From: Betaproteobacteria bacterium
GTDB lineage: Bacteria > Pseudomonadota > Gammaproteobacteria > Burkholderiales > Casimicrobiaceae
DNA length: 64,000 bases
Assembly: GCA_013298145.1 (NCBI GenBank)
Contig: JAAFJO010000003.1
Location: forward strand, 372,001 to 436,000
Direction of reading: 5' to 3'
Every line of letters begins with the position of its first letter. The first letter of the stretch is position 1. The translations under genes and the position numbers were made by a program. Below are positions 30,383 to 43,555 of the stretch, one piece after another. The notes under the pieces were generated by a model. It searched no databases. It had not been told where the DNA came from and was given only the letters and a program-made list of their open reading frames with translations.

Positions 30383-31825
30383 CTAAATTTCATCCGAAAG
30401 CGATCGTGTCGGGAAAATGACGGTTGCCACGCAACCTACGGCGTTAGACGGAAGACTTTCAAAATTTCCATCGCTGCGATTGGTAAGCGAGAGTTCGGCA
30501 GAAATCTTCACACAAATATCGCGACAAATGACAAGGCCGAGCCCCGTGCCTGTCGTGCGGTTTCCAGTTGCAAACGGTTCAAACAAACGCTTTCGCTGAT
30601 CGACGCCAATTCCCTGCCCCGAATCCCAGACGTGCAGAATCCGCGCCGCGTCTGTGACTTCGATCACGAAGCCGACCGCGCCCGCTTCTGGCGTGTGAGC
30701 GATGGCGTTGCTCAGCAGATTTCGAAGCAGCTCCCGCAACAGCCAATCCGCACCGCGAACCGGTTGCATCACTTCTACCGCCCCATCCAGCGAAAAATCG
30801 AGGTGTTTGGCCGTCAAAAGCGGAGAGCATTCAACGACGATATCTCGGCACACGGCCACTAAATCGGTCGCGATGTAATTCGACGATGCGTCTACCCGAT
30901 CGCCACCCAGCTCGGCGACCTTCGCGAGTGACAACATTTGATTCGCAACGCGCGTCGCACGATTCACCGAGTCTTCGATTTCAGAAAGCGCCTGGTACGG
31001 TTCGACCAATCCCTCTCGCGCGTTCTGCACTTGGACTTTCAGCACGGCTAAAGGCGTTCGCAGCTGGTGTGAGGCGTCCCGAACAAAGCGCTGCCGGTTG
31101 TCGAGCAAGCCGCGCAATCGCAGCATCACTTCGTTGAGCGCCTCAACCACGGGCACAACCTCAACGCTTGTCTTAGCCGACACGGGTTCGAGCGACTCCG
31201 GCTCTCGCGAGCGAATCTCTTCACGCAGCCGACGTAGCGGCTCAAGACCACGGCCAACGATGAGCCACGCAGTGAGGCCGAGCAGTATCAACATCGCAAC
31301 TTGGCGATACACCGACTGACGAATCGTTTGCCGCGCCACTTGCCGGCGCAATTCGAGCGTTTCGGCGACCTGCACGGTGGCCATTTTGTATTCATCGCCC
31401 ACACCCACGGGCTGGAGGAGTGCCGCAACGCGCACCGGCTCGTTTTGAAAGGTGTCCTCGTAAAACGTCACCAGCGCCGCATAGGGCGTAGTGGTGCTGA
31501 TCGTTCCTTGGAATGCCGGGAGATCCGCGTAACCCGAGACAAACTTGCCGTCGAAGTCGGCGACCCGATACACCATTCGGCTTCGCACATCGGCCTCAAA
31601 TACTTCGAGCGCGGGATACGGCAGAGCAACGGTGACTTGTTGGTGCGCATAGCGGACGCCGTCGCCGATCGCACGCGCCGAAGCGAGCAACGTCCGATCG
31701 TAAGCCACATTGATTGCCGCGAGTGTGTCGCGATAGTGAAACCATGCGTCGAAGCCAAAGAAGAGCGCGACCGACGCGATGATCGGGAAGATCAATCGAC
31801 GTCGAATCGATTGCCGTTGTGCCAT
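30383..31825 (-). CDS. tctE: Sensor histidine kinase, TctE-type
   Basis: This membrane sensor kinase of about 480 residues has two N-terminal membrane segments enclosing a periplasmic sensor domain. The HisKA box FVRDASHQLRTPLAVLK carries the phospho-accepting His, and the ATPase blocks are LLRNLLSNAIAHTP, DSGQGIG and GTGLGLVICRDI. I start at ATG 31825 (MAQRQSIRRRL); a longer frame would overlap tctD by 47 bases and add a non-membrane extension. It lies 19 bases downstream of tctD, forming a two-component operon divergent from tctCBA. It likely senses the tricarboxylate or a related acid taken up by that system. Confidence 0.9.
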   Translation of the reverse strand: MAQRQSIRRRLIFPIIASVALFFGFDAWFHYRDTLAAINVAYDRTLLASARAIGDGVRYAHQQVTVALPYPALEVFEADVRSRMVYRVADFDGKFVSGYADLPAFQGTISTTTPYAALVTFYEDTFQNEPVRVAALLQPVGVGDEYKMATVQVAETLELRRQVARQTIRQSVYRQVAMLILLGLTAWLIVGRGLEPLRRLREEIRSREPESLEPVSAKTSVEVVPVVEALNEVMLRLRGLLDNRQRFVRDASHQLRTPLAVLKVQVQNAREGLVEPYQALSEIEDSVNRATRVANQMLSLAKVAELGGDRVDASSNYIATDLVAVCRDIVVECSPLLTAKHLDFSLDGAVEVMQPVRGADWLLRELLRNLLSNAIAHTPEAGAVGFVIEVTDAARILHVWDSGQGIGVDQRKRLFEPFATGNRTTGTGLGLVICRDICVKISAELSLTNRSDGNFESLPSNAVGCVATVIFPTRSLSDEI

Positions 31826-31844
31826 CGCGGTTGGGGCTACGCCG

Positions 31845-32543
31845 TTAGTCGCGCTTCTCGCGCAACAAATAGCCCACGCCGCGAAGCGCAACCAACTCTA
31901 CGCCGTACGCCGCAATTTTTTTTCGCAAGCGATACGCGACGACTTCAATCGCGTCGGGCTGCGCTTCCCTGCCATCGGCAAACACGGCCGCCCATAACCG
32001 CTCGCGCGTCACCGCATGTCCAGGACGTTCAAGAACCGCGATGAGTAACGCGATTTCTCGTTGAGACAGCTCTAGAGGCTCGCCGTCGCCGTAGCAGGTT
32101 CGGCTCTGCGCGTCCACGCGCAATCCGCCCAGGCCGCTTGGCAGCACTTCTTGGGTTACCTGCCCTCTTCGCAGTACCGCATGGATTCGCGCCTCAAGCT
32201 CATCGATATCAAATGGTTTGACGAGGTAGTCGTCGGCACCGGCCTTGAGTCCCGCAATACGATCACCCACGCTGCTGCGCGCTGTCAACACAACGATCGG
32301 CGTACTTCGCCCTGCTTCACGGAGCTTTTGAAGCACCTCCAGGCCGTCGGTTTCGGGCAACGAAAGATCTAGCACGATCACCGAGAACTTCTCTGTCATG
32401 GCGCGGTGAAGCGCCGTAACGCCATCGGTGGCCTGCGCCATCGTGAAGCCGCGCCTCGACAGTGCGAGTGCGAGCGCGGGCGCGAGCGCCGGATCGTCCT
32501 CTACGAGCAAGAGTCGAGGTTTGTCTTTAGCGTCTGATTGCAT
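31845..32543 (-). CDS. tctD: OmpR-family response regulator, TctD-type
   Basis: This 232-residue regulator has a receiver domain with acidic pocket EDD at 15-17, phospho-acceptor Asp59 in VLDLSLP, and the conserved VLTARSS and LKAGADDYLVKPF blocks. The C-terminal winged helix contains LSQREIALLIAVLE and VVAYRLRKKI. It precedes tctE by 19 bases and is divergent from tctC across a 100-base gap, the natural place for its binding site. TctD activates tricarboxylate transport genes in related bacteria; the exact inducer here is inference. Confidence 0.92.
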   Translation of the reverse strand: MQSDAKDKPRLLLVEDDPALAPALALALSRRGFTMAQATDGVTALHRAMTEKFSVIVLDLSLPETDGLEVLQKLREAGRSTPIVVLTARSSVGDRIAGLKAGADDYLVKPFDIDELEARIHAVLRRGQVTQEVLPSGLGGLRVDAQSRTCYGDGEPLELSQREIALLIAVLERPGHAVTRERLWAAVFADGREAQPDAIEVVAYRLRKKIAAYGVELVALRGVGYLLREKRD

Positions 32544-32634
32544 AAGTGGATTAAAAGGCCAACACGCGTTGCAAGCGACAGCGAGGTGACAGAACCGATA
32601 CCTACATTGCGCGCTTACATCTCATTCTATGGTT

Positions 32635-32639
32635 GGAGG
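32635..32639 (+). promoter_or_regulatory. Shine-Dalgarno site that fixes the tctC start
   Basis: GGAGG lies four bases before ATG 32644. This excludes the upstream in-frame start at 32629, which would place the site inside the coding region. Confidence 0.8.
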
Positions 32640-32643
32640 AAAT

Positions 32644-33612
32644 ATGAAAACTCGTTTTAGTGGCGCGCTGCGTCATGCGGCGGTGGCTGTTGCGTCTGTT
32701 GCGCTCGCGTCGCAAGGCTTTGCGCTCGATAACGTCAAGTTCATGATTGGCGCAAATCCAGGCGGCGGTTTTGATCAAACTGGCAGAAACCTTGGAAAAG
32801 CCATGGTCGAGGCTGGCGTTGCCAAATCTGTGCAGTACGAAAACAAGGGCGGCGCAGGTGGCACCATTGGCTTGGCGCAATTTGCGAATGCCAGCAAGGG
32901 CGACCCCAACGCGCTGATCGTTACGGGTGCCGTGATGGTCGGCGCCATTGTTCAAAACAAGCCGCCCGTGACGCTCGCGAACGCAACGCCTGTAGCGAGA
33001 CTCTTCTACGAATACAACGTGTTCGTGGTGCCCGCCAACTCGCCACTTAAATCGATGAAGGATGTGGTTGAGATGCTCAAAAAAGACCCGGGCAGCGTGA
33101 AATGGGGCGGCGGTTCACGCGGCTCCGTTGATCACATCTCGGTGGCGATGATCGCAAAAGACGCAGGCGTTGATCCTTCAAAGATTAACTACGTGCCGTT
33201 TCAGGGCGGTGGCGAAGCGTCTGCAGCAATTCTCGGCGGTCATGTCACTGTGGGAACCTCGGGCTACTCAGAGATGCAGCAATTCATCAAGAGCGGCAAG
33301 ATGCGCGCGCTGGCAGTGACGTCGGGCAGCAAATTGCCAGGCGAACCCGTACCAACGCTCAAAGAGCAAGGCGTGAACGTTGAAATCGGTAACTGGCGCG
33401 GCGTGTATGGCGCCCCCGGCATCACTGAAGCACAGCGTAAGGCCCTTGCCGATGCCGTCGTTGCAGCGAGCAAGCAAAAGTCCTGGACTGACGCCTTGGC
33501 TTCGAACGACTGGTTCCCAGCCGTGCTTACCGGTGAAGAATTCGCCAAATTCGTAGATGGCGAACACAAGCGCATCGAAGAATCGATGAAGGCCGTTGGG
33601 ATGGTGAAGTAA
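32644..33612 (+). CDS. tctC: Tripartite tricarboxylate transporter solute-binding protein
   Basis: This 322-residue periplasmic binding protein of the Bug/TctC family has a Sec signal peptide ending near SQGFA. The family signature FMIGANPGGGFDQTGRNLG follows at the start of the mature protein, with later blocks WGGGSRGSVDH, YVPFQGGGEASAAILGGHV and GVYGAPGI. It captures a carboxylate such as citrate for the TctAB membrane pair. It is the first gene of tctCBA and divergent from tctDE. The gap of 158 bases to tctB holds strong secondary structure. Substrate identity is not visible. Confidence 0.95.
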   Translation: MKTRFSGALRHAAVAVASVALASQGFALDNVKFMIGANPGGGFDQTGRNLGKAMVEAGVAKSVQYENKGGAGGTIGLAQFANASKGDPNALIVTGAVMVGAIVQNKPPVTLANATPVARLFYEYNVFVVPANSPLKSMKDVVEMLKKDPGSVKWGGGSRGSVDHISVAMIAKDAGVDPSKINYVPFQGGGEASAAILGGHVTVGTSGYSEMQQFIKSGKMRALAVTSGSKLPGEPVPTLKEQGVNVEIGNWRGVYGAPGITEAQRKALADAVVAASKQKSWTDALASNDWFPAVLTGEEFAKFVDGEHKRIEESMKAVGMVK

Positions 33613-33618
33613 AGCGCG

Positions 33619-33713
33619 CTGCAGCACAAAAATGCTGCAGTCCGCGCGATTGAATATGGGCTAGATTTCGATAAATTGATTTATCGGATTCGCAATAATC
33701 CGAAGCTAGCCCA
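33619..33713 (+). promoter_or_regulatory. Structured spacer between tctC and tctB
   Basis: Directly after the tctC stop, CTGCAGCA pairs with TGCTGCAG (33619-33640). A larger fold follows: TGGGCTAG (33657-33664) pairs with CTAGCCCA (33706-33713). Inside it are two possible overlapping hairpins, CGATAA/TTATCG (33669-33686) and GGATT/AATCC (33686-33701). No long T-run follows, so it looks more like an mRNA-stabilising or attenuating structure than a plain terminator. Confidence 0.6.
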
Positions 33714-33760
33714 ATAAAAACAAAGTCTATCTGCATAAAGCTATAGACGTAAAAATACAG

Positions 33761-33766
33761 GGAGGA
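33761..33766 (+). promoter_or_regulatory. Shine-Dalgarno site of tctB
   Basis: GGAGGA lies four bases before ATG 33771. The GTG at 33768 is too close to it, so the ATG is the likelier start. Confidence 0.75.
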
Positions 33767-33770
33767 CGTG

Positions 33771-34241
33771 ATGCTCAAGCATCCGGTGCAACTCGCAATT
33801 GCGATCGCATTCCTCGCACTCGCAGCGGTTTTTGCGATGGGTGCGAGCCAGCTACCTAGCGATGGCGGCTACGCCGGCGTGGGTTCTTCCTTCGTGCCGT
33901 GGGTGGTCAGCGCGTTTTTGGGCGTCATTGGCCTATTGCTCGCCTACCAGGCGGTCACCACCGGATTTCGAAGCCTTGATGCAGGCGACGCCATCGGCAG
34001 CGCTGACCGCCGCGGCGCGCTTTGGGTTTCAGCAGGTATCCTGCTTATGGCAGCACTCATCACGCGAATCGGATTCGTCCCTGCCGCAACCATTTTGTTT
34101 GTCTGCGCCGCGCGCGGATTTGGCTCGGTGCGCCCCGTGCGAGACATTGCTATTGGCGCGTTCATCTCGTTTCCAGTCTTTTGGCTGTTTACGCTCGTAT
34201 TAGACGTGAACCTACCGAGACTCATCAACGACTGGCTGTGA
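33771..34241 (+). CDS. tctB: Tripartite tricarboxylate transporter small subunit TctB
   Basis: This 156-residue inner-membrane protein has about four hydrophobic helices, including a C-terminal pair separated by VRPVRDIAIGAFI. TctB partners the large TctA subunit in sodium- or proton-coupled carboxylate uptake. Sequence conservation in this family is low, so the call rests on hydropathy, size and position between tctC and tctA. The tctA gene begins 55 bases downstream. The start is ATG 33771, supported by the upstream GGAGGA. Confidence 0.88.
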   Translation: MLKHPVQLAIAIAFLALAAVFAMGASQLPSDGGYAGVGSSFVPWVVSAFLGVIGLLLAYQAVTTGFRSLDAGDAIGSADRRGALWVSAGILLMAALITRIGFVPAATILFVCAARGFGSVRPVRDIAIGAFISFPVFWLFTLVLDVNLPRLINDWL

Positions 34242-34296
34242 GGCAGCTCGCCGACTCGCCCGCGCTTGATACGCAATCTTCCGTAAAGGGAACACC

Positions 34297-35811
34297 ATGA
34301 TCGAGACCTGGAATCTGCTGCTCGGCGGCTTTGCAACGGCGATTCAGCCCGCCAATTTGATGTGGGCCTTTATTGGCTGCGTTCTCGGCACTGCCATCGG
34401 CGTCCTGCCTGGGATTGGTCCCGCACTGACCGTCGCCATGCTGCTCCCAATCACAGCAAAAGTAGATCCGTCAGGTGCGCTCATCATGCTCTGCGGTGTT
34501 TATTACGGTGCGGCCTACGGCGGCTCCACGACCTCGATCTTGATGAATACGCCGGGTGAAAGCTCCTCCATCATGACCGCGTTGGAGGGCAACACGATGG
34601 CAAAACACGGTCGCGCGGGCCCCGCACTTGCCACGGCAGCTATCGGCTCATTCATCGCCGGAACCATTGGCGTTCTACTACTCACGTTGTTCGCCCCCTT
34701 GGTCGCCGACTTTGCGCTCAAATTCGGGCCCGCAGAGTTTTTCTCTCTCATGGTGCTCGCGTTTGTGACTGTTTCATCGGTGCTCGGTGCCTCGATGGTG
34801 CGCGGCCTCGCGTCACTCTCACTGGGCTTAGCGATCGGTCTGGTTGGCATGGACGCAATCGCCGGTATTCCGCGATACACGGGCAATGTGCCCGAATTCA
34901 TCGATGGGATCGAATTTGTGCTGGTCGCCGTCGGGTTATTCGCGGTGGGCGAGGCGCTCTACAACGTACTTTTCGAGCCAAAAACGGATCCCGGTACACG
35001 CAACAAGCTGAGCTCCATCTGGATGACGCGCGATGACTGGAAGCGCTCCTGGCCGGCTTGGCTGCGCGGGACGGCGATCGGCTTTCCGTTCGGGTCGGTC
35101 CCTGCGGGCGGCGCTGAAATCCCCACGTTTCTTTCGTACTCTACCGAGCGAAAACTCAGCAAGCACCCGAAAGATTTTTCTAGCGAAGGCGGCAAAGGCG
35201 CCATCGAAGGCGTAGCAGGCCCCGAGGCAGCGAATAACGCCAACGCGGCAGGCGCACTCGTTCCACTGCTCACATTGGGCATTCCGACGTCTGCAACTGC
35301 GGCAATTCTTATCGGCGCATTTCAAAACTACAACATTCAACCCGGCCCCCTCCTCTTTCAAACCAGCGGCCCGCTCGTTTGGGGACTGATCGCGTCGCTC
35401 TACATCGGCAATTTGATGCTGCTGGTATTGAACCTTCCGCTCGTAGGGATGTGGGCGCGCCTGCTCACCATTCCGAAACCGCAGCTCTATGCAGGCATTC
35501 TCGTATTCGCGAGCATTGGCGTCTACGGCATGCGACAGAGCTCGTTCGATCTGTTCTTGATGTATGTGATCGGCGTGATTGGCGTCATCATGCGACGCTT
35601 CGATTTCCCAGTCGCACCGGTCATTGTAGGGATGATTCTCGGGCCGATGAGCGAGAAACAGTTGCGAAACGCACTCTCCATTTCGCAGGGCGATTGGCTG
35701 ATTTTTTTCAAGCAACCGATTGCCTGCACGTTCATGGTTCTCACGATTCTCGTGATGTTCGTACCGATGATTTTGCGCAAGCGGGGCGTGCGGCTCTCTG
35801 AAGACGATTAG
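34297..35811 (+). CDS. tctA: Tripartite tricarboxylate transporter large subunit TctA
   Basis: This 504-residue polytopic inner-membrane protein carries the TctA signatures GVLPGIGP at residues 35-42 and [14 protein letters not shown] near residue 75. A second inverted repeat has [16 protein letters not shown] near residue 327. About ten to twelve membrane helices are apparent. It forms the transport channel with TctB and receives substrate from TctC. It is the last gene of the operon. A hairpin lies between its stop and the convergent ligA end. Confidence 0.96.
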   Translation: MIETWNLLLGGFATAIQPANLMWAFIGCVLGTAIGVLPGIGPALTVAMLLPITAKVDPSGALIMLCGVYYGAAYGGSTTSILMNTPGESSSIMTALEGNTMAKHGRAGPALATAAIGSFIAGTIGVLLLTLFAPLVADFALKFGPAEFFSLMVLAFVTVSSVLGASMVRGLASLSLGLAIGLVGMDAIAGIPRYTGNVPEFIDGIEFVLVAVGLFAVGEALYNVLFEPKTDPGTRNKLSSIWMTRDDWKRSWPAWLRGTAIGFPFGSVPAGGAEIPTFLSYSTERKLSKHPKDFSSEGGKGAIEGVAGPEAANNANAAGALVPLLTLGIPTSATAAILIGAFQNYNIQPGPLLFQTSGPLVWGLIASLYIGNLMLLVLNLPLVGMWARLLTIPKPQLYAGILVFASIGVYGMRQSSFDLFLMYVIGVIGVIMRRFDFPVAPVIVGMILGPMSEKQLRNALSISQGDWLIFFKQPIACTFMVLTILVMFVPMILRKRGVRLSEDD

Positions 35812-35820
35812 AGAAGCGCT

Positions 35821-35838
35821 ATCCGATAAAAATCGGAT
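35821..35838. terminator. Hairpin between convergent tctA and ligA
   Basis: ATCCGAT pairs with ATCGGAT around a 4-base A loop, a perfect 7-bp stem in the 33-base gap between two convergent genes. The T-run is weak in both directions. Its position suggests a bidirectional transcription end, but this is inference. Confidence 0.5.
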
Positions 35839-35844
35839 CGCACG

Positions 35845-39206
<3,362 letters not shown>

Positions 39207-39250
39207 GTCCTCGCGCTCCTAGCTGTGTGAGGGATTCGTGCGCGCATCAA

Positions 39251-42200
39251 CTAAGCTGCCTCAGCCATACGCAACGCTTGCGAAACGTCGACGCCCACGA
39301 TTCGCGAAACGCCTGGCTCATTCATCGTGACACCAATAAGCTGCTCCGCCATTTCCATTGCAATCTTGTTGTGCGAGATAAAGAGGAATTGGGTCGCGCT
39401 CGACATTTCGCGAACCAGCTTACAGAAGCGCTCCGTGTTCGGATCATCAAGGGGCGCGTCCACCTCGTCTAGCAAGCAGAATGGCGCAGGGTTGAGCTGG
39501 AAAAGCGCGAACACCAACGCCGTCGCCGTGAGCGCTTTCTCGCCACCCGAGAGCAAATGGATCGATGAATTCCGCTTGCCCGGCGGTTGCGCCACCACCT
39601 GGATGCCCGCATCGAGAATTTCGTCACCGGTGAGCACCAATTTCGCCTGTCCGCCGCCAAAGAGCGTCGGGAAAAGCCGACCAAACTGGGCATTCACCTT
39701 GTCATAGGTTTCTTGCAACAAGGCACGGGTCTCACGATCAATTTTTCGAATCGCGTCTTCGAGTGTGTTCACAGCATCGTTTAAGTCGCCGGCTTGCGCG
39801 TCGAGGTACTGTTTGCGTTCTGCCGCCTGCGACAGTTCGTCGAGCGCCGCGAGGTTTACCGCGCCAAGCTGAGTGATGTCTGCGTCCAGTTGAACGATTC
39901 TCCGCTGCAATTCGGCGACGCGCGGCGCGCGGGTGAGCGCATCTTCGAGCCACGCTGGTTCAAACTGAAGCGCTTCGAGTTGCTCAACGGCCTGCTGTAG
40001 ATTCGCCTCCGCAGACGCCTGCTTGACGCGAGCGTCCTCGATTTTCTTTCGAATCGGATCAAGCTCGCGCTCAATAAGGAGCCGACGCTCTTCGACTTCG
40101 CGCTGCGTGGTGTTCGCCGCCTCAACCTCGTCGCGTGCGAGCTTTAGTGCCGCTTCGCGCTCGGTTCGCGTATTGAGCAGTGCCTGCAGCGAGGATTCGA
40201 TCGGGGTAAGCAAAATGCTCGACTGCTGTTCGCGCAAGCGCGCAATTTCAGTTTGCAGATCGGCCGCTTGCTGGCGCGTCGCCTCGACCTGGCGTTTGAG
40301 CGATTGCACCTTTTCCGTAGCGCTTCGCTCAGCGTACATCAGGTCGCGCAGCGAAATCTCAGCAGCACGCAGCGCTTCACGCGCCTTTACAAGCGCAACG
40401 TCAGCTTCGTTACGCACGCCGCGCTTAATTTCTCGCTCACTGTGTGCGTCTTGCTTTTTGCCTTCGATGAGCGCGTGCGCCTCGATTTGCTCCTGGACAA
40501 CGGCGAGGTCTGATTCGCGCTGAACTTGGATGTCGGCTACCTCGGCATCGATCGCCAGCACGCGTGCGTTGGCTGCTTTTCGAGACTGCTCGAGCTGCAT
40601 GCGCTCGATGGTGAGGTCCTGGACGCGGCGCTGAATGCTCGCAATCGCGGAGCGGCGTTGCTGCGCTTCGATGCGAGCGTTTTGATAGCGACGTTCGGCA
40701 TCGTTAAACGCTTGCGACGCGGCCTTGTGCGATTCTGTCGCCGAACTTACTTTGCCCGAGAGCTCCTCGAGTTCGCGACGACGTGCCAGTGCGCCATGAA
40801 CGGCTTCGTCTGGCGCGAAGTAGGTGGTTGAGTTCGAGGTGACGACGTGCCCTTGGCGCGTGACAATGGATTGTCCGGCGCTGAGCTGTGAGCGACGATG
40901 CAATGCCTCATCAAGCGATTCGGCAGTGAAAACGCCGTGAAGCCACATAGAAAGCGCGGCTCGAACATGCGATTCCGCGCTTGAAACTTTAGCGAGCAAT
41001 GCGGCGGGGTCGGTTGCCGATGCAGCACTCGCTTCAACGTGCCCCGCGCTCACCAAAGTCAAGCGAGAGGGTGGCGTGCCCCACGTGGCGGCCCCCTGCA
41101 AATCTTTGGTAAACGCTGCGTTGAGGCGGTCACGCAAGAGCGCCTCAAGCGCATCTTCCCAGCCGGCATCAACCTTCAGAAGCGACCAGAAACGCGTATC
41201 GCCCACGCCTTTTGCGCGCAGCCAATCCGCAATGGCGCCTTCGCCGCCATGATCGAACTTTGCTTGCTCGGCGGCAATAAATTTTTGGCGGTTTTGCACA
41301 TCGGCCAAGGTGCGGGCTGCGCTTTCCATCGCTTCGCGTAAGCGCTCGCGATCGCCCTCTGAAGACTCAGCGATTGCCTCGGCTTCAGCGACAGCCTCTT
41401 CTGACGCCACGAGCTCGGCAGTTTCGCTTTCAAGGGCCTCGGTGATGCCATCGAAATCGAGCTGACCGGGCGCGTTGATTGAGGATCGCTCCTGCTGCAG
41501 ACGCTGGACGCGCATGTCGAGCTGCGCGATTGCCTTCTCGGCGGCTGTTTTTTTGAGTCCGACAATTTGCGCCTCGCCATCGAGTGCGGCGATTGCTTGC
41601 TGCACATCAGCCAAGGCCGTGGCAGCGGTGCGAAGTGCCGTCTCTGCAATCGGCAGCGAAGCGGTAGCGCTCTCAACGAGTTCTTGTTGGTGCTCAAGCT
41701 TTGCAGCGGCTTCGGCGGAGCCCTCTTCAGCCGCACCAATCGCGTCGCCCAGGCGAACGAGTTCTTCGTCGCACCAAACGCGCTTTGCCTCGCGGGCTTC
41801 GAGCTCGGCCGCGACACGCTGCGCGCGATCTCGCTCGTAATGAATCTGCTGCTCAATCCGGCTTACCTCGGAATTGATTTCGTAGAACGCGCCCTGCGCT
41901 TTGTGTTGCGCTTCGTTTTTGGTGAAAACGTCTTGCCGCAGCCCTTCAATCTCGGTGGCGATGCGTTGAAGCTCGGTTTCCTTTGCGATGAACTCGGTTT
42001 CGTTCTCGGAGAGCACGCGTGTCGAGTTGTCGCGCTGTTTCGTCGCGTCATCGCGGCGAAGGGCATAAAGCACGACTTGTGACTCTGTTTTCTCTTTGGC
42101 GAGCTCTCTGTAGCGCGACGCGACTTTGGCTTGAACTTCCAAGCGCTCAACCTGAGACGTGAGCTCGGTCTGAATGTCACTGACACGGGCAAGATTTTCA

Positions 42201-42763
42201 CGAGTGTCGGCAAGGCGCGATTCGGTTTCTTTGCGGCGCTCCTTGTAGCGCGACACACCCGCAGCTTCTTCAAGGAAAACACGCAATTCCTCGGGTTTTG
42301 CTTCAATAATCCGCGAAATCATCCCTTGCCCGATTACCGCGTAAGCCCTAGGTCCTAGGCCGGTTCCGAGAAAAACATCGAGAATATCGCGACGGCGCAC
42401 CGGCTGATTATTGATGTAGTAGCTGGAGCCCACATCACGTTGCAGTACCCGCTTGACGGAAAGCTCAGCGTATTGGCTCCACTGCCCGGCCGCACGGCCC
42501 GATGCGTTATCAAAAATGAGCTCCACGCTTGCGCGGGCGACGGGCTTTCGCTCGCCTGCTCCATTGAAAATCACGTCGTCCATCGATTCGCCGCGGAGCT
42601 CTGATGCTTTGCTTTCGCCCAGCACCCAGCGAACGGCGTCGATCACGTTAGATTTTCCGCATCCGTTCGGGCCTACGATGCCCACCAGTTGGCCTGGCAG
42701 CGAAATAGTGGTGGGGTCAACGAATGATTTGAAACCGGCAAGCTTGATCGAAGTAAGTCGCAT
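39251..42763 (-). CDS. smc: Chromosome segregation ATPase SMC
   Basis: This 1170-residue SMC protein organises and segregates the chromosome. The N-terminal Walker A is GPNGCGKSNVIDAVRW near residue 32. Long heptad-rich coiled coils flank a hinge around residues 500-620. The C-terminal head holds LLSGGEKALTA and the Walker B block LLDEVDAPLDD. Length and layout are normal. It starts at ATG 42763, 235 bases from the divergent queF gene, and heads the smc-zipA-ligA operon. Confidence 0.97.
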   Translation of the reverse strand: MRLTSIKLAGFKSFVDPTTISLPGQLVGIVGPNGCGKSNVIDAVRWVLGESKASELRGESMDDVIFNGAGERKPVARASVELIFDNASGRAAGQWSQYAELSVKRVLQRDVGSSYYINNQPVRRRDILDVFLGTGLGPRAYAVIGQGMISRIIEAKPEELRVFLEEAAGVSRYKERRKETESRLADTRENLARVSDIQTELTSQVERLEVQAKVASRYRELAKEKTESQVVLYALRRDDATKQRDNSTRVLSENETEFIAKETELQRIATEIEGLRQDVFTKNEAQHKAQGAFYEINSEVSRIEQQIHYERDRAQRVAAELEAREAKRVWCDEELVRLGDAIGAAEEGSAEAAAKLEHQQELVESATASLPIAETALRTAATALADVQQAIAALDGEAQIVGLKKTAAEKAIAQLDMRVQRLQQERSSINAPGQLDFDGITEALESETAELVASEEAVAEAEAIAESSEGDRERLREAMESAARTLADVQNRQKFIAAEQAKFDHGGEGAIADWLRAKGVGDTRFWSLLKVDAGWEDALEALLRDRLNAAFTKDLQGAATWGTPPSRLTLVSAGHVEASAASATDPAALLAKVSSAESHVRAALSMWLHGVFTAESLDEALHRRSQLSAGQSIVTRQGHVVTSNSTTYFAPDEAVHGALARRRELEELSGKVSSATESHKAASQAFNDAERRYQNARIEAQQRRSAIASIQRRVQDLTIERMQLEQSRKAANARVLAIDAEVADIQVQRESDLAVVQEQIEAHALIEGKKQDAHSEREIKRGVRNEADVALVKAREALRAAEISLRDLMYAERSATEKVQSLKRQVEATRQQAADLQTEIARLREQQSSILLTPIESSLQALLNTRTEREAALKLARDEVEAANTTQREVEERRLLIERELDPIRKKIEDARVKQASAEANLQQAVEQLEALQFEPAWLEDALTRAPRVAELQRRIVQLDADITQLGAVNLAALDELSQAAERKQYLDAQAGDLNDAVNTLEDAIRKIDRETRALLQETYDKVNAQFGRLFPTLFGGGQAKLVLTGDEILDAGIQVVAQPPGKRNSSIHLLSGGEKALTATALVFALFQLNPAPFCLLDEVDAPLDDPNTERFCKLVREMSSATQFLFISHNKIAMEMAEQLIGVTMNEPGVSRIVGVDVSQALRMAEAA

Positions 42764-42998
42764 GCTCTTCTACGTGGCCCTTTCTTGTGGCCGCTCCCTG
42801 CTTGCGAGCCGCGCAAAAGCGCCGCACACAAACGTCATCTATCTGCGTCTCGAGCTTAAGGCGCAGCGTTTTGCCGCGCCGTGTTTGCGTGAGACATAAA
42901 ATCGTCTGATTATAGTTTTCAGCGACGTGCACCCCGCCGTCCGACTTTGGCGTCGTTTGTCGCTACATCCCGACCCAACGATGCCGGCTTGTTCGAAT

Positions 42999-43499
42999 AT
43001 GAAGAAAAAAACTACACCTGCGGCCACTGAGCCCACCAACGCATCGTTTAGCGAGCGCGCGCCGTCGCGTCCCAGCGCTCCAAAATCAGAATTTGGTGGC
43101 GAACTCGATACGTTTGTTAACTCACATCCTGACCGAGATTACCTGATTCACATACAGGTGCCGGAATTCACGTGCCACTGCCCGCTAACTGGGCAGCCGG
43201 ACTTCGCACACATCACGATTGACTACATCCCGGATAAGCGCTGCATCGAGCTTAAAGCGTTGAAGATGTATATGTGGGGATTTCGCGATACCGGCGCGTT
43301 CCACGAGAAGGTCACCAACGACATCTGCGACACGCTCGCCAAAGCAATCAAACCCCGCTTCATGCGCGTCACGGGCCGCTGGAATGTCCGTGGTGGCGTG
43401 TATACGAACGTTATCGCGGAACATCGCATGAAGTCGTGGAAGCCGCAGCCGAAAGTTGACCTCAACAGCTTCGGCCTCGCCAATCCCGCAGCAGTTTAG
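42999..43499 (+). CDS. queF: NADPH-dependent preQ0 reductase
   Basis: This 166-residue unimodular QueF reduces the nitrile of 7-cyano-7-deazaguanine to preQ1 in queuosine synthesis. The catalytic cysteine is C61 in [10 protein letters not shown] and the proton donor D68. The family NADPH motif appears as [10 protein letters not shown], followed by FHE. I start at ATG 42999 (MKKKTTPA), since a longer frame adds an unconserved 24-residue extension. It is divergent from smc and 56 bases upstream of manC. No preQ1 riboswitch is evident in the leader. Confidence 0.95.
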   Translation: MKKKTTPAATEPTNASFSERAPSRPSAPKSEFGGELDTFVNSHPDRDYLIHIQVPEFTCHCPLTGQPDFAHITIDYIPDKRCIELKALKMYMWGFRDTGAFHEKVTNDICDTLAKAIKPRFMRVTGRWNVRGGVYTNVIAEHRMKSWKPQPKVDLNSFGLANPAAV

Positions 43500-43555
43500 A
43501 CGACACCCGTCTCAGAAAACCCGATGCACGAGGCCTCGAAAGACACGATTCAGCC

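Noticed and set aside
31301..32044. A 247-codon plus-strand frame across tctE and tctD
   Set aside because: It is antisense to two well-supported genes and is Arg/His-rich without domains.
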